Origin: Bacillota bacterium
GTDB lineage: Bacteria > Bacillota > UBA4882 > UBA8346
Length of the DNA stretch: 64,000 bases
Assembly: GCA_023410535.1 (NCBI GenBank)
Contig: JAEYPR010000036.1
Span: forward strand, 85,259 to 149,258
Direction: 5' to 3'
In this document: positions 44,745 to 53,464 of the stretch, in pieces
Layout of the letters: every line of letters begins with the position of its first letter
Position numbering within the stretch: the first letter of the stretch is position 1
Program-made: the position numbers and the translations under genes
Notes under the pieces: generated by a model
What the model was told of the DNA's origin: nothing
Databases searched by the model: none
What the model saw: the letters and a program-made list of their open reading frames with translations, nothing else

Positions 44745-45164
44745 CTAACAAACCCGTTCCAGATGAAGTTCCCGTTGCACAATCTCATCAAGAATTTCGG
44801 CCGCCTTTAAGATGACCGGATCGCATTTTACGGTATCATTGCGGTGGGCTGCTTTGAGCGGCGCGCAGTCAATCGCTCCCATCGTCTCCCGGTACCGGTT
44901 GAGCAATTCTTGGGTCAGCCGTTTGATCCGGTCGCTCTCGTGGGCATTCTTCGTGACAAACAACCGCCCCAATACCATAACCCCGCCGGCCAGAGCGCCG
45001 CACAATCCTTCAACGGCTACTCCTCCGCCGAACCCGGCCGCCATCTTCAGCGCCTCCGGGCCTAACCGGAGATTATAGGCTTCATTGGCGGCATTTAAAA
45101 TTTTCTCCGCACAATTGAAATCTTCAGCCTTACCGTATCCTTCACGAATTAAATCACTGATCAT
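44745..45164 (-). CDS. C-GCAxxG-C-C family redox protein
   Basis: A 139-residue protein of the C_GCAxxG_C_C family, thought to be redox-active and common in anaerobes. Conserved cysteines: FNCAEKIL, GLCGALAGGVMVLG, AIDCAPL and VKCDPVI. A single hydrophobic glycine-rich segment (AAGFGGGVAVEGL) precedes the second cysteine. ATG 45164 has GGAGG six bases upstream; a longer frame to 45233 has no site. It is co-oriented with the YlmC gene. Confidence 0.85.
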   Translation of the reverse strand: MISDLIREGYGKAEDFNCAEKILNAANEAYNLRLGPEALKMAAGFGGGVAVEGLCGALAGGVMVLGRLFVTKNAHESDRIKRLTQELLNRYRETMGAIDCAPLKAAHRNDTVKCDPVILKAAEILDEIVQRELHLERVC

Positions 45165-45405
45165 ACCCAACCTCCGCGTATTGATTGATCTGTTCGTGCA
45201 TATATTTCGCGCCGGCGGTTGGTTATCCTTCATACTTTCCTAGATTTTACATCAACCACAATTGTGTAACACGAATGCCGCTTCCCTTCACCGGACGATG
45301 CGGGATTGCCAGACCGAGCTCATTACCACAAGGAGTCAGGTCATACCGTTACCAGCTCGCTCATACAATGATCATAACAGCGAATCGGTTCAAAGGAGTT
45401 AACCC

Positions 45406-45972
45406 ATGCTTAAAAAAAGTCACTGGATCCTAATTCTGTTATTGGGGTTGATTCCGATCGCCGTCGAAGGAGCAGCCGATTTCCGGGGACAGCGTTGGGG
45501 TCAGACCATGGGCGAAGTCGCCCGGAGCGAACGCGCTACCCTCGAGTTGAAAGACGCCTCCGCCCTTTATTACCGGACCCAAGTGGCCGGACTCAGTTGT
45601 TATTTGGTCTATGTCTTCGATAAAGATCGCAAACTGTACCAAGCCGGTTACATCATCGACCCGCATCGTACCAACCTCAATCGCTATTTCAGCGATTATC
45701 AAAAACTCTATGATCTCCTGGCGGCCGAATACGGCAAACCGGTGGAAAACCGGGTAATATGGCTCGACAACACCTTCCGCGGTCATCCCGAATCCTACGG
45801 GACCGCCGTCAGCCTCGGCCACCTCTCCCGTCAGTCCGCCTGGCAAACCCCAGCCACGCTCATCCGGCTGCGCCTTTGGGGCGCCAACCACGAAGTCAAC
45901 CTCGGCGTGGGTTTCTTCAGCCGCGCTTACGACCAATTGAATACGTCCAAACCGGTCTTCTTTGGGATTTGA
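45406..45972 (+). CDS. Putative exported protein of unknown function
   Basis: A 188-residue protein with a signal peptide (KKSHWILILLLGLIPIAVEG, cleavage probably after AVEGAA). The mature part starts DFRGQRWGQTMGEVARSE, similar in style to small secreted proteins that begin FRGxxWG, and is rich in tyrosine and leucine. No catalytic motif is recognised. AAAGGAG lies about eight bases before ATG 45406. It converges with the L,D-transpeptidase gene. Confidence 0.65.
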   Translation: MLKKSHWILILLLGLIPIAVEGAADFRGQRWGQTMGEVARSERATLELKDASALYYRTQVAGLSCYLVYVFDKDRKLYQAGYIIDPHRTNLNRYFSDYQKLYDLLAAEYGKPVENRVIWLDNTFRGHPESYGTAVSLGHLSRQSAWQTPATLIRLRLWGANHEVNLGVGFFSRAYDQLNTSKPVFFGI

Positions 45973-46079
45973 GTGGACAAAAGACGGCCCCATAAAGCCA
46001 TCCAAACGCTGCTGCAAGTTTAATTTTTTCCACCAGCCGATTCGGTTCCTCAGCAAGCTGACGAAGATCAATAACCTAA

Positions 46080-46116
46080 AACAAAAAGGCCTCACGTCTT
46101 AACGTAAAGCCTTGCT
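46080..46116. terminator. Bidirectional terminator
   Basis: Arms GGCCTCACGT and ACGTAAAGCC. On the minus strand TTTTTG follows, serving the transpeptidase gene; the plus strand has a shorter T run. Confidence 0.7.
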
Positions 46117-46153
46117 TTTGAATCTAATTTACCTGCTTGATTCCTCTATCTCC

Positions 46154-47293
46154 TCAATTCGATCCCGTCACCGTGTTCAAACGTAATGTCCAGCTCGCCT
46201 CATCCCAGGCATAATGCAGCTCCCAATGTTCCCGGGTCAATGCCTCAAGGTCAACCCATTCCGGCGGCGCCGTCGCCGGGGCGGTAACCCCCGGGGTCGG
46301 AGAAGCACTTATCCCCAATGACGCTTCAATCATCGACCGCCGCAATTCCAACCGATGCTCCGAAGTATAGCGGGCCGCTCCCGGAAGGGACGTTCCGTTC
46401 AAGAAGACCTTCATCCGGCAAACTTCCGCCGTGGCCGTCTCGGGATGCCAATCGACCCGCCATTGTCCGGGCTCGCTTTCCGCTAACGACTTGACTGATT
46501 GGTAGTTGGAAAACTCATTCGAATTGGGACTGGAGACAACCGTCACACCGGGAAGTGCCCCCGCCAGATAGACCTGTTGGTTCCAGTAAAACCCATCGTA
46601 TCCCCGTAAATCGCCTTCAATCCGGATCGCTCTGGGAATATCCGACGAAAACGGCCGTTTCCGCCGCGCCAGTTCATCCAAGGCTATCCAGTGAGGAGCA
46701 CCGTTCCAGTGAAGATCGAGGATAGTTTGGCGAATTTTATCAGCGGTTTTTTCCAGGTGGTAGATGTCCGGAAATAATTTCAGCCAAGCCCGGTCCGGGC
46801 CATCCAGCCCGCCGACCATCGTAACGTAGGTAATCTCAACCGGCGTCCCCGTTGGAACAAGACTAAAAAGATACTTAATATCCTCATTGTGCATCCGGAA
46901 GCAACCCTTCGAAATGGCATTGCCAATCGACCACTCCGCATTGTTGCCGTGGATGCCATATCCCTGACGGTTAAGACCCAACCAATATTTCCCCAACGGA
47001 TTGCTCGGCCCCGGCGGAACCGGCGGTCGGCGGTCCGGCGGATACCAAGTCGGATCGGTTACCTTCGTGACGATCCGGAAGTTCCCGATCGGCGAGGGTG
47101 AATCTTGCTTGCCCACCGCGACATAGAAAGTTCGCAACAATTCCGAGCCCCGATACAAATATAACTGATACTCGGGGATGTTAATCCGGATCTTCCATAA
47201 GTTGTCGGCATAACCAACGCCGGCCGATGCCAAAAAACCACAAAGGACAATCAAACAAAAAATCCAACCAATCTTCTGTCTTTTCCTTAACAC
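46154..47293 (-). CDS. L,D-transpeptidase (YkuD family) with extra C-terminal domain
   Basis: Peptidoglycan cross-linking or anchoring enzyme of about 379 residues, exported by an N-terminal signal (KIGWIFCLIVLCGFLASAGVGYA). The YkuD domain spans about residues 30-180; the active site is IHGNN...SKGCFRMHN with the catalytic cysteine. The C-terminal 150 residues contain VFLNGTSLPGAARYTSEHRLELRR and resemble a copper amine-oxidase-like stalk domain. GTG 47293 is chosen because GGGGG lies seven bases upstream. It is placed after dinB in the same direction. Confidence 0.85.
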   Translation of the reverse strand: MLRKRQKIGWIFCLIVLCGFLASAGVGYADNLWKIRINIPEYQLYLYRGSELLRTFYVAVGKQDSPSPIGNFRIVTKVTDPTWYPPDRRPPVPPGPSNPLGKYWLGLNRQGYGIHGNNAEWSIGNAISKGCFRMHNEDIKYLFSLVPTGTPVEITYVTMVGGLDGPDRAWLKLFPDIYHLEKTADKIRQTILDLHWNGAPHWIALDELARRKRPFSSDIPRAIRIEGDLRGYDGFYWNQQVYLAGALPGVTVVSSPNSNEFSNYQSVKSLAESEPGQWRVDWHPETATAEVCRMKVFLNGTSLPGAARYTSEHRLELRRSMIEASLGISASPTPGVTAPATAPPEWVDLEALTREHWELHYAWDEASWTLRLNTVTGSN

Positions 47294-47439
47294 CAAAAAG
47301 CCCCCATCATTCCCCAACTTAGGGCGACCGGAGATAATTTCCCAGTCGCCAATCTGTATAGTAGGTTCCCTAGATGGAGGCTCATTATACTATGTTTTTT
47401 ATGAAAATTGCGAGGGAAATCCAGCTACTCGCTAAGCTG

Positions 47440-48636
47440 CTACCGTTTGCGCACCCCGTTCCGCAGTTTCAAGATTGTTCCTTTGGTGATGATTCCTTCG
47501 CCAAACCGGTCCCGCAAAGCATCCATTGCTTGATGCAGTTTGTCCAACTCCGGAGCAACCGTCGCGGATTCAGCGTTTTCAAACAGATTGAGTTGGCGGG
47601 TTTGGACCGAACCAAAGCTGCTGACACTCACGCCAAGCAACCGGACTTGCTTCGTTCCCCAAGCCAATTCTTGAGCCAGCCCAACCGCAATGCCGTAAAT
47701 CGTCTCTTCAAAATCGGTCGGTTCCTCCAGCGTCGTTCGTTTAGTATAGGTCTTAAAATCCTGATCCCTGATCTTCACCGTGACCGTCCGGCCTTTCAAT
47801 TGGTGCCGCCGCAGCCTGCGCGCCACTTGGTCGCTGAGCCAAAGCATGATTCCGGTCAAAAACTCCCGATCAGCGGTGTCTTCCTGGAAAGTGATCTCAT
47901 GGCCGACACTTTTGGTTTCTTCCTCAACCACTACTGGGCGATGGTCAATCCCATGCGCTAATTGGAACAGGTGCAACCCCGACTCGCCGAACCGTTTCGC
48001 CAGCATGTCGGGATCGACTTTTTGCAACATACCGATGGTCCGGATTCCTAACGCCGTCAGATGCTCTTCGGTCTTCGGCCCAACCCCCCAGATCTTGCTG
48101 ACCGGTAGATCGGCGAGCAAAGCGTGCATATTTTCCGGTGTAACCACCACAAATCCCTGGGGTTTCCGTAAATCGGAGGCTAACTTCGCCAAAAACTTAT
48201 TGGGCGCGATGCCGACGGAAGCGGTCAGTCCTACCTCAGTCGCAATCCGTTGGACGATTTGCCGCCCGATCCCTTCGGCCGGGCCAAAAATTGTCTCGGA
48301 GCCGGTCAGATCCAAAAAAGCCTCATCCAACGAAAGCGGTTCCACCAACGGCGTATAATCGGCCAAAATCTTCATAATCTGTCGCGACGCTTCGGCATAA
48401 CGCGCCCCCCGCACCGGGACGAAGACCCCCTGCGGACAACGGCGATACGCCTCCCGCAACGGCATCGCCGAGTGCACTCCAAAACGCCGGGCCTCGTAGG
48501 AACAGGTTGAAACCACGCCCCGCGCTTGCGGATTGCCTCCGACAATCACCGGTTTCCCGCGTAGCTCCGGGTTGTCCAACTGCTCCACAGCGGCAAAAAA
48601 GGCGTCCATATCAATATGCAGGATTTTGCGGTCCAA
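47440..48636 (-). CDS. dinB: DNA polymerase IV (Y family)
   Basis: Error-prone translesion polymerase, about 398 residues. Catalytic marks: HIDMDAFFAAVEQ, SYEARRFGVHSAMPL, YTPLVEPLSLDEAFLDLTG, SVGIAPNKFLAKLASDLRKPQG, and the helix-hairpin-helix part KIWGVGPKTEEHLTALGI. Start TTG 48636 gives the usual short N-terminus; the frame is open to 48660. A LexA box overlaps the promoter 57 bases upstream, so it belongs to the SOS regulon. Confidence 0.92.
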   Translation of the reverse strand: MDRKILHIDMDAFFAAVEQLDNPELRGKPVIVGGNPQARGVVSTCSYEARRFGVHSAMPLREAYRRCPQGVFVPVRGARYAEASRQIMKILADYTPLVEPLSLDEAFLDLTGSETIFGPAEGIGRQIVQRIATEVGLTASVGIAPNKFLAKLASDLRKPQGFVVVTPENMHALLADLPVSKIWGVGPKTEEHLTALGIRTIGMLQKVDPDMLAKRFGESGLHLFQLAHGIDHRPVVVEEETKSVGHEITFQEDTADREFLTGIMLWLSDQVARRLRRHQLKGRTVTVKIRDQDFKTYTKRTTLEEPTDFEETIYGIAVGLAQELAWGTKQVRLLGVSVSSFGSVQTRQLNLFENAESATVAPELDKLHQAMDALRDRFGEGIITKGTILKLRNGVRKR

Positions 48637-48692
48637 CTTCCCACCACTCCGTTCAAGCAACAGTCTGCATCCGCCACTCCTATCATCTCATA

Positions 48693-48706
48693 CGAACATT
48701 TGTTCG
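48693..48706. promoter_or_regulatory. LexA (SOS) box before dinB
   Basis: CGAACATTTGTTCG fits the Gram-positive consensus CGAAC-N4-GTTCG. On the minus strand it overlaps a promoter TTGACG, 17-base spacer, GATGAT. Confidence 0.85.
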
Positions 48707-48757
48707 TCAAGAGGAGATACCAGCGCCGCATCCAGTCCTTCGGATGCACGTTTTCAT

Positions 48758-48938
48758 CAAATCGTTACCCGGCCGACACGAGTTGTTATTAAACTTCAAC
48801 TATAATGAGCTTAATAACTGAAAGTGAGGTGAATCAAGATGCATGAGATTGATTTATTCGGGTTTTTCCTGGCGCAACGCCAAGCCAATCCCAGACGCCG
48901 TGAAAGAAAAAATTAACTTTCACGGTGTTTCTTTTTTA
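48758..48938 (+). repeat. Duplicated microprotein cassette, copy 1
   Basis: About 180 bases nearly identical to 50181-50361, including the upstream block CGTTACCCGGCCGACA, a TATAAT -10, the ribosome site, the 25-codon gene and its terminator. Differences in the coding part are mostly silent. Confidence 0.85.
48839..48916 (+). CDS. 25-residue microprotein, copy 1, function unknown
   Basis: A very short gene: starts MHEIDLFGFFLAQRQ, ends with a basic NPRRRER tail plus two residues. It has a TATAAT -10 about 35 bases upstream, AGGTG seven bases before ATG 48839, and a terminator (CCGTGAAAG/CTTTCACGG plus T run) whose left arm is inside the last codons. The second copy at 50262 differs at four third positions without changing the residue (ATT/ATC, CGC/CGT, GCC/GCT, AAT/AAC) and only in the last residues at the protein level. 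That pattern implies selection on the peptide. The hydrophobic start and arginine-rich tail could suit membrane or nucleic acid contact; no family is known to me. Confidence 0.7.
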   Translation: MHEIDLFGFFLAQRQANPRRRERKN

Positions 48939-49065
48939 GCAGCTGTTTAAGCTCCGCAATTTCTCTTAACTGACCGCTCATCCAGGCATCTTCATCGCTA
49001 CTAAAAACGAACTCCTCAATCAATTCATCAACAAACCCTTTGAATTGGTCTGAAAGCTTCCGGAA
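48917..49065 (-). other. Open frame after the stop of the Gate-domain gene
   Basis: Directly after the TGA at 49068-49066 the same minus-strand frame stays open for 50 codons to TAA 48913. The residues are coding-like and acidic (FVDELIEEFVFSSDEDAW, then QLREIAELKQLLKKK). No ATG or GTG start is present; a TTG is possible. It may be a decayed small gene or a stop-separated extension. Confidence 0.3.
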
Positions 49066-50031
49066 TCAACCGCTGCGCTCCAGGTTAAGTTTTGGTTTTA
49101 AAAATCCCACCAAATTAACCGTCCAGACGGAAAGGATCGCCCAAACCAGCCGGGGAAGAATCAACAAAAAGAGCGGCGCGCCGATCGCCAGAAAATTGGC
49201 GGACTCTTGGATCAATGAGTGACAGGTGGCTAACGAGAGATTCAGCTTGCGCAAGTCGCTCGCGGGCAACGCCCGGTTGTTTTTAGCCTCCACCATCAAA
49301 CTGGCGCCAAAGATCAACCCGACACTGTTGGTGATCATCCATAACAAGGCGCTCTCTTTGGAGAGTCCGAAAATGAACATCAAATATTTGCAAAAGTTGC
49401 TGACTTTGGCGACGACTCCGAAATGCAACAGAAACTTATAAAAAACCGTGAGCACAATGTTGATGGCAATGATGTTGAGTACGATTTTGTTATCCCAGAA
49501 CCAATTTCCCAACATTTGCGGCAAAGAATATCCCGTCCCCGCGGCGTTCAAGTCCTGGATTTTCGCCGGCAGGATCGCCGTCTGGGCGGGCAACAGTTGA
49601 TTGAGGATCAGACCCGTAGCCAGACTGGCCGCAATGCGCAGCATCAGAATTTCGAAAAACGAACCCCCGGCTTTTTGCTGCACCGTCGCCTCTAACGGTA
49701 AAGCGTGGCAGATCACCACCATACTGGCTAAGATCGCAATTTCCTTCGCCGTTAATGACAACGTCGCCATTACGGCGATCGCCGAAAACGTATTGATCAG
49801 GTACCCCGAGATCAACGCCAAAATCGCTCCGCCTCGCAACCCAAACCAACCGCAGACCGGAGCTACCCACTGACTCAATATTTGAACAACGCCAAAATAC
49901 TTCAAGAGCGTGATTGCCAAAGAAACCGGAACCATGATCTTAATAATACTCCAACTGGCTTTAACCCCGTCTTGTAAACCGGCCCAAAATAGTTCATATA
50001 ATAATTTCGGATTGGCATTAGCAAATCTCAT
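49066..50031 (-). CDS. Nucleoside recognition (Gate) domain membrane protein
   Basis: Integral membrane protein of 321 residues with about eight helices and two Gate-type repeats, related to the spore maturation protein SpmA/SpmB and FeoB gate folds. Marks: ISGYLINTFSAIAVMATLSLTAKE, VICHALPLEATVQQKAG and, in the second half, LATCHSLIQESANFLAIGAPL. Transported substrate unknown. ATG 50031 is chosen (AGGATC upstream); the frame continues to 50076. It lies between the two copies of the microprotein cassette. Confidence 0.8.
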   Translation of the reverse strand: MRFANANPKLLYELFWAGLQDGVKASWSIIKIMVPVSLAITLLKYFGVVQILSQWVAPVCGWFGLRGGAILALISGYLINTFSAIAVMATLSLTAKEIAILASMVVICHALPLEATVQQKAGGSFFEILMLRIAASLATGLILNQLLPAQTAILPAKIQDLNAAGTGYSLPQMLGNWFWDNKIVLNIIAINIVLTVFYKFLLHFGVVAKVSNFCKYLMFIFGLSKESALLWMITNSVGLIFGASLMVEAKNNRALPASDLRKLNLSLATCHSLIQESANFLAIGAPLFLLILPRLVWAILSVWTVNLVGFLKPKLNLERSG

Positions 50032-50180
50032 GTTGTCTGATCCTTCCGCAAAATCCAGCGAATTGTTTGAATCCATTGTATCATTTTCAGCCCTGTTTCA
50101 GGAATACTCCACTTCAAAAAGAAAAAGGAACGTTACAAAAATCTATACTGCATCCTGCCTTTTGTATCCACGTTCTTAAA

Positions 50181-50361
50181 CAAATCGTTACCCGGCCGAC
50201 ATGGGTTGTTATTAAACTTCAACTATAATGAGCTTAGCAACTCAAAGTGAGGTGAATCAAAATGCATGAGATCGATTTATTCGGGTTTTTCCTGGCGCAA
50301 CGTCAAGCTAACCCCAGACGCCGTGAAAGAAGAAAATAACTTTCACGGTTTTTTCTTTTTT
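50181..50361 (+). repeat. Duplicated microprotein cassette, copy 2
   Basis: Second copy of the cassette at 48758-48938, same orientation and the same 81-base distance from the upstream block to the start codon. Confidence 0.85.
50262..50339 (+). CDS. 25-residue microprotein, copy 2, function unknown
   Basis: Paralogue of the gene at 48839; starts MHEIDLFGFFLAQRQ and ends NPRRRERRK. The ribosome site AGGTG, start ATG 50262 and terminator (CCGTGAAAG/CTTTCACGG, T run) are conserved. Silent differences between copies argue for selection at the protein level. It is divergent from the Gate-domain gene and 315 bases before the WYL regulator gene. Role unknown. Confidence 0.7.
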   Translation: MHEIDLFGFFLAQRQANPRRRERRK

Positions 50362-50653
50362 GAAAAGATTGCCGATCTTCAAGAAATCAACTCACCTCAA
50401 TCCTGCAACCCCAACCCCCAACCCCCGGCCCGGATCGTCGCTCCGCAAATTTTATCCACCGTAAGGCTGTTAAAGTACCTTCAATAACTCTTTCGTTTCT
50501 TTTCAAGCCGGTGACCGTACGATTTTGATGGTGATCAATAATAATCGCGCTTATCCAACGCCCCTATCAGTTCGCGTGTGACATTTACGGCTCTATGCCG
50601 AAAATGCTATAATAAATTAACGTTATGAATCTAGCCTCAATTCAGGAGTTCCG
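50362..50653. promoter_or_regulatory. Upstream region of the WYL regulator gene
   Basis: About 290 bases. Near its end is an extended -10, TGCTATAAT (50605-50613), and a small inverted repeat CGGC/GCCG at about 50588-50600 between it and a possible -35, which could be the operator of this self-regulating type of gene. Confidence 0.45.
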
Positions 50654-51595
50654 ATGAAACTCGACCGCCTGGTATCCATCCTCGTCCTTTTGCTGCGTCG
50701 CGACCGCATCCCCGCCCGGGAGATGGCGGAGCTATTCGGCGTATCGGTCCGGACGATCCTGCGGGATGTTGAAGCGATCAATCTGGCTGGGATCCCGATT
50801 GTCACCTATCAGGGAATGGGCGGCGGCATCGGAATCGCCGAAGGGTACCGGATCGATCGCAGCCTGTTGACTGCCGATGACCTGGCGGCGCTGCTCGCCT
50901 CGCTAAAAGGCGTTGCGTCAAGCGTTCCCGACAGTCGCCATACGGTCTTGCTGGAAAAGCTCCAAAATACCGTCGCCCCGTCGCAACTCCATTCTTTACA
51001 GGCGCGCGCCAATCAACTGGTGATCGACCTCTCCCCCTGGGGCGGCTCGGGATCAATCAAAGCGTTGTTAGCGGAACTCCGGAAAGCGATCAGCGCGCGC
51101 CAACTGATCCGGTTTGTTTATGCCGATTCCGGCGGAAAGCAGACCGAACGCCAGCTGGAGCCCTATTCGCTGGTACTGAAAGGGATGCATTGGTATTTAT
51201 ATGGCTGGTGCCTGCTCCGGCGGGACTTCCGCTTTTTCCGGTTGACCCGGATGCAGGAGTTAACCGTAACCGAGACCGTCTTTACCGCCCGTGAAATCGC
51301 AGTTGATCAACTGCCATGGGAGACGGAATGGCAAAAACCGGACAATCTGATCGAACTTGAGTTGCTTTTCGACCGGGAACTGGAATCCACCGCCTGGGAT
51401 TGGTTTGGCGCCGAGATCGTCCGGGCTGAAGACGGCCGGTTGATGGTCAAGGCGACCATGCCCGAGAATAACTGGTTATACGGATTTTTACTCAGTTTCG
51501 GTCCGGGCCTCGAAGTGGTCCGGCCAACCCACCTCCGGGCGATCCTGGCTAAAACCGCCCAGGCAATTTATCAAAAATATACTCCGGAAACATGA
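50654..51595 (+). CDS. WYL-domain transcriptional regulator (DeoR/HTH-11 type)
   Basis: A 313-residue regulator. N-terminal winged helix (REMAELFGVSVRTILRDVEAINLAGIP, then GYRIDRSLLTADDLAALL) and a WYL ligand-binding domain (IRFVYADSGGKQTERQLEPYSLVLKGMHWYLYGWCL) with the WYL-type triad as WYLYGW. It probably senses a nucleotide or oligonucleotide, as WYL domains do, but the ligand is unknown. AGGAG lies before ATG 50654. The next gene, for a GyrI-like domain protein, follows 56 bases later and is probably its target. Confidence 0.85.
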   Translation: MKLDRLVSILVLLLRRDRIPAREMAELFGVSVRTILRDVEAINLAGIPIVTYQGMGGGIGIAEGYRIDRSLLTADDLAALLASLKGVASSVPDSRHTVLLEKLQNTVAPSQLHSLQARANQLVIDLSPWGGSGSIKALLAELRKAISARQLIRFVYADSGGKQTERQLEPYSLVLKGMHWYLYGWCLLRRDFRFFRLTRMQELTVTETVFTAREIAVDQLPWETEWQKPDNLIELELLFDRELESTAWDWFGAEIVRAEDGRLMVKATMPENNWLYGFLLSFGPGLEVVRPTHLRAILAKTAQAIYQKYTPET

Positions 51596-51651
51596 CATAA
51601 TGCTGTCCGGTTTGGGATGATATACTCAAAGAAAACCAGGAGGCGTTTCTA

Positions 51652-52110
51652 ATGAGTTACCATTTCGAACTGTCTGAACAACCCGAACAACCGGTCCTGT
51701 CGATCCGGACCGTCACCACGGCGGAGCAACTGCCCGCACAATTCGGCAAAGCTTTTGCGGCGCTCGGTCAATACCTGCGGGAACTGAATGCCACACCCCA
51801 AGGCATTCCCTTCGGCGCCTATTACAACATGGACATGCAACGGCTCGATGTGGAGATTGGCTTTCCGGTCGCTGTACCATTGCCCGGCAATGATACGATT
51901 CAAGCGTCTGTCATTCCCGGCGGCAAACAGTTGTCCTATCTTCACAAAGGATCCTATCAAGCCACCGCTCCGGTTTATGAGGCGATGGCGCAGTGGATCG
52001 CTCAAAACGGTCATACGCCGACCGGGGTTGTCTACGAGTTTTACCTTAACTCCCCGGCCGCAGTTCCTGAAAGTGAACTTTTGACCAAAATCGTATTCGT
52101 GCTTACATAA
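51652..52110 (+). CDS. GyrI-like small-molecule-binding protein
   Basis: Effector-binding domain of the AraC/GyrI-like fold, 152 residues, standing alone. Marks: VLSIRTVTTAEQLPAQFGKAFAALGQYLREL, PFGAYYNMDMQRLDVEIGFPV, LSYLHKGSYQATAPVYEAMAQWI and GVVYEFYLNSP. Such proteins bind small hydrophobic compounds, and may act as hydrolases or stress sinks. AGGAGG precedes ATG 51652. Likely co-transcribed with the WYL regulator. Confidence 0.82.
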   Translation: MSYHFELSEQPEQPVLSIRTVTTAEQLPAQFGKAFAALGQYLRELNATPQGIPFGAYYNMDMQRLDVEIGFPVAVPLPGNDTIQASVIPGGKQLSYLHKGSYQATAPVYEAMAQWIAQNGHTPTGVVYEFYLNSPAAVPESELLTKIVFVLT

Positions 52111-52273
52111 TAATTTGTTGCAATCCGAATGGAGGGCGAATGTTTTTTATTAACAAATGATAAATTTCTCTAAACATTATCTTAAACTTCCCGATGATTA
52201 TAGCAAGGGAGTTGGTTTTAGAAACTTTGGGTACGCTAGATGCAACAAAACTTTATAAAAAGGGGCGACGTAG

Positions 52274-52498
52274 ATGAGTAAGGAATTTGATAACAAACTT
52301 CTGTATACTTTGAAGGAACTCTGTGAGAATGCCTATCATCGGCCGACCGACTTTGACCTGAAGTTACTAGAGGAAAAGACTGGTTCCACTATCTTTTCAA
52401 TCTCGCATGCCATTAATAACCTGCAACGGGAAGGACACATCCGGATCCATATGGGGCTCCCCGGCGAAATGAACAAATTCGAATTGCTCAAAAGCTGA
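52274..52498 (+). CDS. Small winged-helix-like protein
   Basis: A 74-residue helical protein of unknown function. The arrangement LLYTLKELCENA, FDLKLLEEKTGSTIFSISHAINNLQREGHIRIHMG resembles a winged helix with recognition helix SISHAINNLQ. GGGGCG lies about eight bases before ATG 52274. A terminator follows about 30 bases after its stop. It may be a small DNA-binding regulator. Confidence 0.6.
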   Translation: MSKEFDNKLLYTLKELCENAYHRPTDFDLKLLEEKTGSTIFSISHAINNLQREGHIRIHMGLPGEMNKFELLKS

Positions 52499-52529
52499 TG
52501 TTTGATTCAGCAATTCGCTCGTTCAAACG

Positions 52530-52562
52530 AAACCCTTTACCAAAATGGTAGAGGGTTTTTCA
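52530..52562. terminator. Terminator
   Basis: Arms AAACCCTTTACCA and TGGTAGAGGGTTT around a short loop, followed by T on the plus strand; it ends the small winged-helix gene. Confidence 0.75.
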
Positions 52563-52639
52563 ATGTATAATTTATTTGCCGCACGTTCGGACCGAGGACG
52601 CGAATCCGGCGCGCTTAGCTGTCCGCGGGCGCCGGGCGA

Positions 52640-53464
52640 TTACTGTCCCAAAATAACTTCCTCGAAGCTTCCGGTGGTCTCAAAACCCAACTGGCGATAA
52701 CAAGCGATTGCCGTTTCGTTTTGGGTTTTGACATTTAAAACGATCGTCGGAAACTCCGTTTGCAGATCGGCAAGAGCTTTTGTCAATGTCAGGCGAGCCA
52801 ATCCCTGCCGCCGGTAATCGGGGTGGGTCGTGACATTACCCAATGAGACCAGCCCGTATTCGGCCGACTTTGCCACCACGCCGGCCAGACAAACCAATCG
52901 TTGACTCGATTCAATTCCCCAAAAATAGCCTGCCCTCAAAAACTCCTCGTCCAGCAGATGATCGGGATGGCTCTGCTCCAACAATGCCACGATCCGCTCG
53001 GAATCAGCCAGACCCAGCCGTTGCACCCGGTCGACGTCCAGTGGTAATACGGATGATCCGCCGATTAATTGCATATTGTGGTAACCGCAGACCACTTGGA
53101 CGGAAAACTCGTCCCGTAATTCGTGACAAGCGCCGCGATTGAGATGGCAATACAACGATTGCGGCAGATAGGGTTGTAACGCCTGGAGCAATTGTTGCTG
53201 CGCCGCGTCGTCATCCCGATAGGAACAGGCCAGCAACACCGGCATCTCATATCTCGTAATCAACATCGCCAGCGCCAAAACCGTTGTCCCGTCGCACCAA
53301 CCGAACCATTGGGTTTCTTCCCAATACGGCGACGCCAGGTTATTGCAATGATAAACAAAGTCCGCCGCGTTAACTTTGGCAAGATATTGCCTGATGATTT
53401 GTTTGTCATGGATGGCCAACAATTTCAAGCCGTCCGGATTTGAATTACTTTTGATAATAGTCAC
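52640..53464 (-). CDS. GNAT family acetyltransferase with N-terminal extension
   Basis: Acetyl-CoA dependent acetyltransferase, 274 residues. The C-terminal GNAT core has GNVTTHPDYRRQGLARLTLTKAL in broken form and TQNETAIACYRQLGF. The N-terminal 140 residues form a second degenerate GNAT-like or extension domain. Substrate unknown. Start GTG/ATG at 53464 is not backed by a strong ribosome site. Confidence 0.75.
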   Translation of the reverse strand: MTIIKSNSNPDGLKLLAIHDKQIIRQYLAKVNAADFVYHCNNLASPYWEETQWFGWCDGTTVLALAMLITRYEMPVLLACSYRDDDAAQQQLLQALQPYLPQSLYCHLNRGACHELRDEFSVQVVCGYHNMQLIGGSSVLPLDVDRVQRLGLADSERIVALLEQSHPDHLLDEEFLRAGYFWGIESSQRLVCLAGVVAKSAEYGLVSLGNVTTHPDYRRQGLARLTLTKALADLQTEFPTIVLNVKTQNETAIACYRQLGFETTGSFEEVILGQ

